Below are positions 1 through 5,247 of a DNA stretch of 8,845 nt, piece by piece. The stretch comes from Anaerolineales bacterium. Its GTDB lineage: Bacteria > Chloroflexota > Anaerolineae > Anaerolineales > DRMV01. Every line of letters starts with the position of its first letter. The stretch's first letter is position 1. The position numbers were made by a program, and so were the translations under genes. Under the pieces are notes generated by a model. That model ran no database searches and was not told the origin of the DNA. It worked only from the letters and a program-made list of their open reading frames with translations. Location of the stretch: positions 1-8,845 of the forward strand of contig WGAK01000290.1 of assembly GCA_015494815.1 (NCBI GenBank). Reading direction: 5' to 3'.

Positions 1-180
1 CTCAAGGGTGAGTATGGTATCGAGGGGCCTTTCCCCAGCGAGCGCCTGGCTCGTCAGACTTTGCAGGAGGCGATTTTCCTGTACAATCAGGAGCGGCCGC
101 ATCTCACTTTGGACTATGCCACACCGGCTCAAGTTCACTTTATGTCATGGCGGTCGGCAGGTCAAAGTGTCAACGTTTAG
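1..180 (+). CDS. IS3-type transposase, C-terminal fragment (5' end outside window)
   Basis: The first reading frame is open from base 1 to a TAG at 178-180 and gives 59 residues. It starts LKGEYGIEG and contains YNQERPH, then a TP pair and VHFMSW. This matches the end of the DDE integrase core in IS3-family (OrfB) transposases, where 'N..LK.EY' is followed by 'YN..RPH..L...TP' after the catalytic Glu. The catalytic DDE residues would lie upstream, so whether the gene is intact cannot be judged. The protein would cut and join the ends of its own insertion element. The stop lies very close to a plausible element end near 192, as usual in this family. IS481-type integrases share similar C-termini, so the exact family is uncertain, but a transposase or integrase tail is well supported. 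Confidence 0.78.
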   Translation, partial: LKGEYGIEGPFPSERLARQTLQEAIFLYNQERPHLTLDYATPAQVHFMSWRSAGQSVNV

Positions 181-192
181 CCGGACAAGACA
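161..192 (+). mobile_element. possible right end of the insertion sequence
   Basis: The bases around and after the transposase stop read on the reverse strand as TGTCTTGTCCGGCTAAACGT followed by TGACACTTTGACC. A terminus starting TG with the transposase stop inside the terminal repeat is typical of IS3-like elements. Beyond about 192 the sequence changes to a C/T-rich stretch with no transposase similarity. The left terminal repeat and the target duplication are outside the window, so the boundary is only a candidate. Confidence 0.35.
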
Positions 193-499
193 ATGCTTTC
201 TCCCCGCTCCCCGCTTTCTGCTGCTCGCTATTCGGTGCCCGCTGGGGCCTGACGCCTGTTCGCTGACCGCTGCCAGGCGGCGAAGCCATCCCCTGCGTGG
301 GCCCGACGAGGGCCTGGGCCTCGCGCGAGACGGCATAGGCTCCTGTCTGACGGTGTCAGGAGCGGGCGCACGCCGTGCGCCCCTACCGGGCGCTGCGCGC
401 CCTCGCAACGACACATGCGAGGATGCCTGCCGCGGACAGTAGGTCGCACTTGACATACCCCCCTTCGGCAACCTTTGCGCGCCTCGCCGACTTTTGGGG
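193..499. other. gene-less stretch between IS end and lipoprotein promoter
   Basis: I find no supportable protein or RNA gene here. Open frames across it on both strands lack ribosome binding sites and recognisable families, and are explained by high GC. It starts with a pyrimidine-rich stretch (about 193-230). It contains a cluster of inverted repeats at 364-421. A lone TTGACA at 450-455 has no good -10 box at the right distance. Confidence 0.6.
364..421. repeat. cluster of three consecutive inverted repeats (REP-like)
   Basis: Three palindromic units lie end to end. GGGCGCAC-gcc-GTGCGCCC (364-382) has 8-bp arms. GGGCGC-tgc-GCGCCC (388-402) has 6-bp arms. CTCGCA-N8-TGCGAG (402-421) has 6-bp arms. 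No T-tract follows any of them, so an intrinsic terminator is unlikely. Dispersed GC-rich palindromes of this look occur as REP-like elements in intergenic regions of many GC-rich bacteria. Whether this one is repeated elsewhere in the genome cannot be seen here. The third arm pair is the weakest and could be chance. Confidence 0.5.
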
Positions 500-528
500 T
501 TGCCCTGCTTGGTGGAGTTGGGTATACT
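500..528 (+). promoter_or_regulatory. sigma70-type promoter of the BMP lipoprotein gene
   Basis: TTGCCC (500-505) and TATACT (523-528) are separated by exactly 17 nt. This is a close match to the housekeeping consensus and stands out in GC-rich DNA. Transcription would begin near 535, leaving a leader of about 60 nt before the ATG at 597. I see no riboswitch-like fold in that leader. Confidence 0.7.
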
Positions 529-596
529 TTGGGTGTCCGTATCCGTGGTTTGGCGCGCTTGGCCGCGCAAATCTCTTCACTTTGGAGGAGAAGGTT

Positions 597-1679
597 ATGA
601 AGAAATGGTATTGGCTGCTCGCCGTACTGGCCGTTTTGGCCCTGGCCCTGGCCGCCTGTGGTGGTCAACAGGCCACCGAAGCCACCGAGGCCGCCGGGCA
701 AGAACAGGCCGCCGAAGAGATGGACTGTAAGAGCCCCGATGTCTTTTGCGTGGGCCTGGTGACCGACGTGGGCGAAATTGATGACAAGTCCTTCAACCAG
801 TCCGCGTGGGAAGGCGTCCAGAAGGCCAAGGAAGAGGGCGTGGCCGACAAGATTGACTACATCGAGACCAAGGACGCCAAGGACTACGAGGCCAACATCC
901 AACTCTTCGCGGAGCAAGGCTACGATGTCATCGTGACCGTGGGCTTTGCCCTGGGCGAGGCCACCCGCGCCATGGCCGACCGCTACCCCAATGTCATGTT
1001 CATCGGCGTGGACCAGTTCCAGCCCGATTCCAAGGCCAATGTGGCCGGCCTCATCTTCCACGAAGACCAGGCGGGCTTCCTGGCCGGCGCACTGGCGGGC
1101 ATGATGACCGAGACCAACAAGGTGGCCGCGGTGCTGGGCACCGACCTGGTGCCCCCGGTGGTGGCCTTCGGCACCGGCTATGAGAATGGGGCCAAGTATG
1201 TCAACCCCGATGTGGAAGTGCTGATGACCTACCACCCCGGCGGCCTGGATGTGGCCTTCACCGACCCCGAGTGGGGCGCGGCCACGGCCAAGCAGGCCAT
1301 GGACCAGGGCGCGGATGTGGTCTTCGCCGCGGGCGGCAAGACCGGCAACGGCGGCCTCATCGAGGTCGCGGGGCGGGCCAAGGCCGGCGAACGGGTCTAC
1401 TGCATCGGTGTGGACACCGACCAGTGGTACACCGTGCCCGAGGCGCGGCCCTGCCTGATTACCAGCGCCATGAAACTGATTACCGACGGCGTGTTCGACC
1501 TGGTCAAGATGGCCAAGGACGGCAACTTCCCCGGCGGCAACTACTTCGGCGATGTGGGCCTGGCGCCCTTCCACGACTTCGAAGACGATGTGCCGCAAGA
1601 GGTCAAGGACAAGTTGGACGAAATCCGCAAGGGCCTGATGGATGGCTCCATTGACACCGGCTGGAACCCCGGCGGGTGA
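597..1679 (+). CDS. BMP/PnrA-family ABC transporter substrate-binding lipoprotein
   Basis: This 360-aa protein starts at an ATG preceded by GGAGGAG at 584-590, 6 nt away. Residues 1-20 form a lipoprotein signal peptide (MKKWYW plus a Leu/Ala/Val core). The lipobox LAAC places the lipidated Cys at residue 21. A low-complexity Ala/Thr/Glu/Gln linker runs to about residue 41. The BMP domain follows, with the hallmark VTDVGEIDDKSFNQSAWEG at about 55-73 and GVDTDQ at 271-276. Family members bind nucleosides or related ligands at the outer face of the membrane and deliver them to an ABC importer. Mature-part cysteines 44, 51, 269 and 286 could form disulfides (inference). No permease or ATPase gene follows: a strong terminator closes the unit, so the partner transporter must be elsewhere. 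The ligand cannot be assigned from sequence. Confidence 0.95.
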   Translation: MKKWYWLLAVLAVLALALAACGGQQATEATEAAGQEQAAEEMDCKSPDVFCVGLVTDVGEIDDKSFNQSAWEGVQKAKEEGVADKIDYIETKDAKDYEANIQLFAEQGYDVIVTVGFALGEATRAMADRYPNVMFIGVDQFQPDSKANVAGLIFHEDQAGFLAGALAGMMTETNKVAAVLGTDLVPPVVAFGTGYENGAKYVNPDVEVLMTYHPGGLDVAFTDPEWGAATAKQAMDQGADVVFAAGGKTGNGGLIEVAGRAKAGERVYCIGVDTDQWYTVPEARPCLITSAMKLITDGVFDLVKMAKDGNFPGGNYFGDVGLAPFHDFEDDVPQEVKDKLDEIRKGLMDGSIDTGWNPGG

Positions 1680-1700
1680 TGGCAGGCCCTGAGTGAGTAG

Positions 1701-1738
1701 AAAAGCCGGGTCCGACCGCGGTCGGGCTCGGCTTTTTT
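1701..1738 (+). terminator. intrinsic terminator after the lipoprotein gene
   Basis: Two 14-nt arms (1704-1717 and 1720-1733) pair with only two G-U wobbles around a very tight loop and are followed by TTTTTT. The AAA before the stem can also pair into the T-tract, so some bidirectional activity is possible. It lies 21 nt after the lipoprotein stop codon. Confidence 0.92.
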
Positions 1739-1753
1739 ACGCGCCGTGTCGGC

Positions 1754-1767
1754 CCAAGGCCCCTTGG
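1754..1767. repeat. short dyad upstream of the sulfotransferase gene
   Basis: CCAAGG-cc-CCTTGG is a perfect 6-bp dyad in the 51-nt gap between the terminator and the sulfotransferase start. It could be a small operator or a weak hairpin. No -35/-10 pair is visible beside it, so its function is unknown. Confidence 0.3.
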
Positions 1768-1789
1768 ACCGCTCGCGCAAGGAGGTCGT

Positions 1790-2659
1790 ATGCATCCCTG
1801 GGAAGCCCGCCTGCGGGCCCGGGCCAAGCGCCTGCGCTGGCGCTGGCGACGCTGGCAGGTGGCCCGGCGTTATGGCCGTGACGCGCTGCAGGCCGCGCCC
1901 CGACTGTTCGGCAATGCCCAAACCAAGTCCGGTTCCCACTTGCTCTATCAGGTGTTGCGGGGCTTCACGGCCCTGGGCCCTTTCGTCAACCCCGGCCTGC
2001 CGCCGGTCAACCGCGACGAGGCCAACCGCAAGTTGCCCCCCACGGCCATCCAGGCCCGCCTGCGGGAACTGCGGCCCGGCGATGTGGCCTATGGCTACCT
2101 GCCCGGCCGCGAGCCCTACCTCACCTGGCTGAGCAGCCCCGGCTGGGCCACGGTGCACATCGTGCGCGACCCGCGCGATGTGGCCGTGTCGCACGCCTTC
2201 TACATCGCCGACATGCAGCCGCAGCACGAATGGCACGCTTATTTCAACACCGTGGCCACCGATTTGCCCAGCCGCCTGCGCATCGTCATCGCGGGGCATC
2301 GCGAGGGCGACCGGGTGTTCGAGGACTTGCGCTCCCGCTACGAGAGTTACCTGGCCTGGCTGCAGCAGCCCGGCGTGCTGGTGGTGCGCTTCGAGGACTT
2401 GCGCTTGCGGCCCCGGCCCACGCTGCAACGCATCCTCCACTTCGTGCGTGGCCGGGGAACGTGGCCCTTAGTCCTGCCCGAAGACCAGGCCCTGGACGCA
2501 CTGCAGGCGGCCATCCAACCCCGCAAGTCGGGCACCTTCCGTCGGGGCCAGCCCGGCGCCTGGCGGGAGCATTTCACCCCCGACCTCAAGGCTCTGTTCA
2601 AAGAAGTAACCGGCGATTTGTTGATTCGACTGGGGTACGAACGCGACCATGACTGGTGA
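1790..2659 (+). CDS. PAPS-dependent sulfotransferase
   Basis: This 289-aa protein starts at an ATG preceded by AAGGAGGT (1779-1786). It has the three landmarks of the cytosolic/glycan sulfotransferase fold (PF00685). These are the 5'-phosphosulfate loop TKSGSHLL at residues 45-52, the 3'-phosphate motif IVRDPRDVAVSH at 124-135 (Arg126 and Ser134), and the C-terminal FRRGQPGAWREHF at 250-262 that contacts PAPS. The family moves sulfate from PAPS to hydroxyls of sugars or small molecules. Residues 1-30 are very rich in Arg and Trp and may lie on the membrane surface (inference). The position that normally holds the catalytic His in a 'GHLP'-like motif reads GYLP here, with Tyr103. The gene overlaps the next one, a GT2, by 11 nt, which points to a glycan acceptor. 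No clear promoter precedes it. Confidence 0.9.
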   Translation: MHPWEARLRARAKRLRWRWRRWQVARRYGRDALQAAPRLFGNAQTKSGSHLLYQVLRGFTALGPFVNPGLPPVNRDEANRKLPPTAIQARLRELRPGDVAYGYLPGREPYLTWLSSPGWATVHIVRDPRDVAVSHAFYIADMQPQHEWHAYFNTVATDLPSRLRIVIAGHREGDRVFEDLRSRYESYLAWLQQPGVLVVRFEDLRLRPRPTLQRILHFVRGRGTWPLVLPEDQALDALQAAIQPRKSGTFRRGQPGAWREHFTPDLKALFKEVTGDLLIRLGYERDHDW

Positions 2660-3638
2660 GACGCCCTGCTGCTCGGTAGTCATCCGGGCGTACAACGAAG
2701 AGCGCCACATCGGCCGCCTGTTGGAGGGCATCGCCCACCAAACCCTGCGACCCGAGGTCGTGCTGGTGGACTCGGGTTCCACCGACGCGACCGTCGCCAT
2801 CGCGCGGCGCTACCCGCGGGTGCGGGTGGTGCACATTCGGCCCGAGGAATTCACCTTCGGCCGGGCCCTGAATGTGGGCATTCGGGCGGCTCGGGGCGCG
2901 TTCATCGTCAACGCCAGCGCGCACGTGTATCCGGTGTATCCCGACTGGTTGGAGCGCCTGCTGGAGCCTTTCGCCGACCCGCAGGTGGCCGTGACTTATG
3001 GCAAACAGCGGGGCGCGGCCACCACCAAGTTCTCCGAGCACCAGATTTTCGCCACCTGGTTCCCCGACGGCGAGGGGCCGGTGGTGCAAGACCATCCCTT
3101 TTGCAACAACGCCAACGCGGCCATTCGCCGCGCGCTGTGGGAGCAGCACCCTTACGATGAAACCCTGCCCGGCCTGGAAGACCTGGCCTGGGCCAAGTGG
3201 GCCATGAGCCAGGGCTACCGGGTGGTCTATGTGCCCGAAGCCGAAATCATCCATGTGCACGACGAGGCCCCGCGGCAGATTTTCAACCGCTATCGCCGCG
3301 AGGCCATGGCCTTCAAGCGCATCTACCCCGAGGCTCGTTTTGGCCTGAGCGACCTGGTGCGCCTGTTCGTGAGCAATGTGTTGAGCGACTGGTGGCATGC
3401 GTGGCAGGAAGGCGTTTGGGGCCAGGTGGCGTGGGAAGTGGTACAATTTCGTTGGTGGCAGTTTTGGGGCACGTATCGCGGCTACCGCTTGGCCGGGCAG
3501 CCGCTGACGGACCAACTGCGGCAGACCTTTTACTATCCCCGGGGTTGGCAGCGCGGGCGGCGTGGGGCCCCACGCGCGGTGCCGCCCATTGCGTATAGCC
3601 AGTCCGACCCGGCGCATGATGCGGCCCGTCGCCGTTAG
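2649..3638 (+). CDS. GT2-family glycosyltransferase (rhamnosyltransferase-type)
   Basis: This 329-aa protein has a GT-A domain near the N-terminus. It contains SVVIRAYNEERHIGRLLEGI (9-28), the nucleotide-binding VDSGSTDAT (40-48), FTFGRALNVG (68-77), and PFCNNANAAIRR (150-161). GLEDLAWA (175-182) supplies the ED pair expected as catalytic base. The usual DXD position reads NASAHVYP (88-95), which I recall as normal for this subfamily. The C-terminal part (about 230-300) is rich in Trp and hydrophobic residues and may sit on the membrane. The protein would add a sugar from an NDP-sugar to a growing glycan on the cytoplasmic side. The ATG at 2649 lies inside the sulfotransferase gene, 11 nt of overlap in another frame, with only a weak upstream GGGGT. 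Translational coupling is likely. Donor and acceptor sugars are unknown. Confidence 0.92.
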   Translation: MTGETPCCSVVIRAYNEERHIGRLLEGIAHQTLRPEVVLVDSGSTDATVAIARRYPRVRVVHIRPEEFTFGRALNVGIRAARGAFIVNASAHVYPVYPDWLERLLEPFADPQVAVTYGKQRGAATTKFSEHQIFATWFPDGEGPVVQDHPFCNNANAAIRRALWEQHPYDETLPGLEDLAWAKWAMSQGYRVVYVPEAEIIHVHDEAPRQIFNRYRREAMAFKRIYPEARFGLSDLVRLFVSNVLSDWWHAWQEGVWGQVAWEVVQFRWWQFWGTYRGYRLAGQPLTDQLRQTFYYPRGWQRGRRGAPRAVPPIAYSQSDPAHDAARRR

Positions 3639-3671
3639 TCCGACGGCCTGGCATCTCTGAGGAGGCAGCGT

Positions 3672-4547
3672 ATGACCAGGCCTGTGGCCGTGGTCACCGA
3701 CAGCACGGCCGACCTGCCCCCGGCCCTGGCGGCCGAGGCGGGCATCACCGTGGTGCCGCTGCAAGTGCTGTGGGAGGGACGGACCTATCAGGATGGGGTG
3801 GATTTGACCGCGGACGCGTTCTACGCGCGGCTGCGCACGGCCGCGTCCATGCCCACGACTTCGCATCCCAGCCCCGAGACCTTCGCGGCCATCTACCGCC
3901 GCTGGCACGCGCGCGGCTATGCCGTGTATGTGCTGGTGCTGTCGGAGCGCTTTTCGGGCACCTACCAGGCCGCGCAGTTGGCCCGGCAACAGGTTCCCGA
4001 GGCCGAGGTGTGGGTGGAGGATTCCCTGACCACTTCCATGGCCCTGGGCTTTCAGGCCCTGGCCGCGGCGCGTGTGGCCGCAGAGGGGGGCGATTTGCAC
4101 GCCGTGCGCGCGGCCGCGGCCGCGGTGCGGGCGCGCAGCGGGGTGTTGTTCGTGCCGCGTACCCTGGCCTACATGCGCCGCAGCGGACGCCTGGGCCCGT
4201 TGCAATATCGTCTGGCCAGCGCGCTGCGCATTTTGCCCGTGTTGGAGATTCGCGACGGCGGCCCGGCATTGGTGGCCCGCACCCGCACCTTTCCGCGCGC
4301 GGTGCGCCGGATGCGCGACGAGGTGGTCGCCCGTTGCCAGGGGCAGGCGGACCTGCACCTGGCCGTGCTGCACGCCGACGCAGCCGATGATGCGCGCGCC
4401 CTGCGCGACGACCTGACCGTGCGCCTGCGCCCCCAACAGCACTGGGTGCAGACCATTGGCCCCGTGCTGGGCATTCACACCGGCCCGGGCCTGCTGGGCG
4501 TGGCCTACGCCTGGGACCTGGGCGGCCCGCTCTTTTTCACAGCCTGA
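3672..4547 (+). CDS. DegV-family fatty-acid-binding protein (FakB-like)
   Basis: This 291-aa protein is of ordinary DegV length and begins at an ATG preceded by TGAGGAGG (3658-3665, 6-nt gap). Family landmarks appear in order: VTDSTADLP (8-16), PTTSHPSP (61-68, where most members have TSQPSP), SERFSGTYQAA (91-101), VEDSLTTSMALG (115-126), YMRRSGRLG (167-175) and IGPVLGIHTGPGLLGVAY ending near residue 279. The SGT and HTGPG segments line the carboxylate pocket in known members. FakB proteins present a bound fatty acid to the kinase FakA, which makes acyl-phosphate for phospholipid synthesis. No fakA gene is in the window. It follows the GT2 gene by 33 nt and is probably co-transcribed, although a possible internal promoter lies in the GT2 gene. 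The link to glycan synthesis is not obvious. An Ala run at 147-151 is encoded by alternating GCG/GCC. Confidence 0.93.
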   Translation: MTRPVAVVTDSTADLPPALAAEAGITVVPLQVLWEGRTYQDGVDLTADAFYARLRTAASMPTTSHPSPETFAAIYRRWHARGYAVYVLVLSERFSGTYQAAQLARQQVPEAEVWVEDSLTTSMALGFQALAAARVAAEGGDLHAVRAAAAAVRARSGVLFVPRTLAYMRRSGRLGPLQYRLASALRILPVLEIRDGGPALVARTRTFPRAVRRMRDEVVARCQGQADLHLAVLHADAADDARALRDDLTVRLRPQQHWVQTIGPVLGIHTGPGLLGVAYAWDLGGPLFFTA

Positions 4548-4575
4548 CCCCCGCGTAGGCAGACAACTCGGCGGC

Positions 4576-4606
4576 ATGGCGCGTCCGCCCCACCTGGACG
4601 CGCTAT
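4576..4606. promoter_or_regulatory. inverted repeat overlapping the dcd promoter (operator candidate)
   Basis: GCGCGTCC (4579-4586) and GGACGCGC (4596-4603) form a perfect 8-bp dyad with a 9-nt spacer. Two further complementary bases on each side continue it to 4576 and 4606 after one mismatch. The right arm abuts the -10 box. This placement suits a dimeric repressor site. The RNA form could also act as an inefficient terminator for the upstream degV unit, but no T-tract follows. Confidence 0.45.
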
Positions 4607-4609
4607 AAT
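4604..4609 (+). promoter_or_regulatory. -10 box of the dcd promoter
   Basis: TATAAT is a perfect -10 hexamer in an otherwise GC-rich gap, 46 nt before the dcd start. The sequence 17 nt upstream is GCGTCC, which is a poor -35, so the promoter may be weak or need an activator. Transcription would start near 4616. Confidence 0.55.
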
Positions 4610-4654
4610 ACGGCCGCGTTTACCGACTTCGCATTGCCCCAGGAGCCGTTCCCC

Positions 4655-5239
4655 ATGAGCCTGAAAAACGATGCCTGGATTCGTCGCATGGCCCGCGAGC
4701 ACAAGATGATTGAACCCTTCGTGGACTCGCAGGTGCGGGCTGGCGTCATCTCGTATGGCCTGTCGTCATATGGCTACGACATCCGCGTGGCCGATGAGTT
4801 CAAGGTGTTCACCAATGTGCACTCGACCATCGTGGACCCCAAGGGCTTCGACCCGCGCTCGATGGTGGATGTGCGCGGCGAGGTGTGCATCATTCCGCCC
4901 AACTCGTTCGCCCTGGCCCGTTCGGTGGAGTACATCCGGGTGCCGCGCGATGTGCTGGTGATTTGCCTGGGCAAGAGCACCTACGCCCGCTGCGGCATTA
5001 TCGTCAATGTCACACCGCTGGAGCCCGAATGGGAAGGGCATATCACCATCGAGATTTCCAACACCACGCCGCTCCCGGCCAAGATTTACGCCAACGAGGG
5101 CATCGCGCAGTTGATTTTCCTGCAGGCCGATGAGCCCTGCCAGGTGTCGTATGCCGACAAGAAGGGCAAGTATCAGCGCCAACGGGGCATCGTGCTGCCC
5201 AAAGTAGATACTTCGTCCCCTTCTTCGCCACACCCATAG
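4655..5239 (+). CDS. dcd: dCTP deaminase
   Basis: This 194-aa protein deaminates dCTP to dUTP in the cytoplasm, feeding dUMP to thymidylate synthesis. It opens MSLKNDAWIRRM, typical of the family. It then carries SYGLSSYGYDIRVADEF (33-49), GKSTYARCG (106-114) with Ser108 and Arg112 matching the substrate-binding pair, and VNVTPLEPEWEGHITIE (117-133). Glu133 corresponds to the catalytic Glu138 of E. coli Dcd. I chose the ATG at 4655 because AGGAG (4641-4645) lies 9 nt upstream and the family N-terminus begins there. An in-frame TTG at 4634 would place the ribosome binding site inside the coding region. Some relatives are bifunctional DCD-DUTs that go on to dUMP, and I cannot exclude that. The last residues (TSSPSSPHP) are a low-complexity tail. 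The stop overlaps the ribosome binding site of the next gene. Confidence 0.95.
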   Translation: MSLKNDAWIRRMAREHKMIEPFVDSQVRAGVISYGLSSYGYDIRVADEFKVFTNVHSTIVDPKGFDPRSMVDVRGEVCIIPPNSFALARSVEYIRVPRDVLVICLGKSTYARCGIIVNVTPLEPEWEGHITIEISNTTPLPAKIYANEGIAQLIFLQADEPCQVSYADKKGKYQRQRGIVLPKVDTSSPSSPHP

Positions 5240-5247
5240 GAGGCCGC

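Noticed and set aside
364..421. CRISPR array
   Set aside because: The three inverted repeats differ in sequence, no direct repeat with even spacers exists and no cas gene is near.
450..478. Second promoter with TTGACA at 450-455
   Set aside because: The -35 is perfect but the sequence 17 nt downstream (CTTTGC) does not resemble a -10 box, while the 500-528 pair is much better.
535..596. Purine riboswitch in the lipoprotein leader
   Set aside because: BMP genes can carry one, but the leader from the predicted start is only about 60 nt and I find no three-way-junction stems or conserved loop sequences.
228..1598. 456-codon reverse-strand open frame over the lipoprotein gene and its upstream region
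   Set aside because: It is antisense to an unmistakable BMP protein, and the translation has no motif and is His/Gly-rich as expected of a shadow.
4520..4560. Intrinsic terminator at the end of degV
   Set aside because: A CTTTTT run near 4531-4536 follows only a 3-4 bp stem and lies within the coding region, too weak to call.
2598..4577. 659-codon open frame on the reverse strand across the GT2 and degV genes
   Set aside because: It mirrors codon bias of two well-recognised forward genes. Its translation is low-complexity (Gly, His, Arg, Ala-rich) without a family motif or ribosome binding site.
4634..4657. Upstream TTG start for dcd
   Set aside because: The ribosome binding site AGGAG at 4641-4645 would then be inside the gene. 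The family N-terminus begins at the ATG at 4655.
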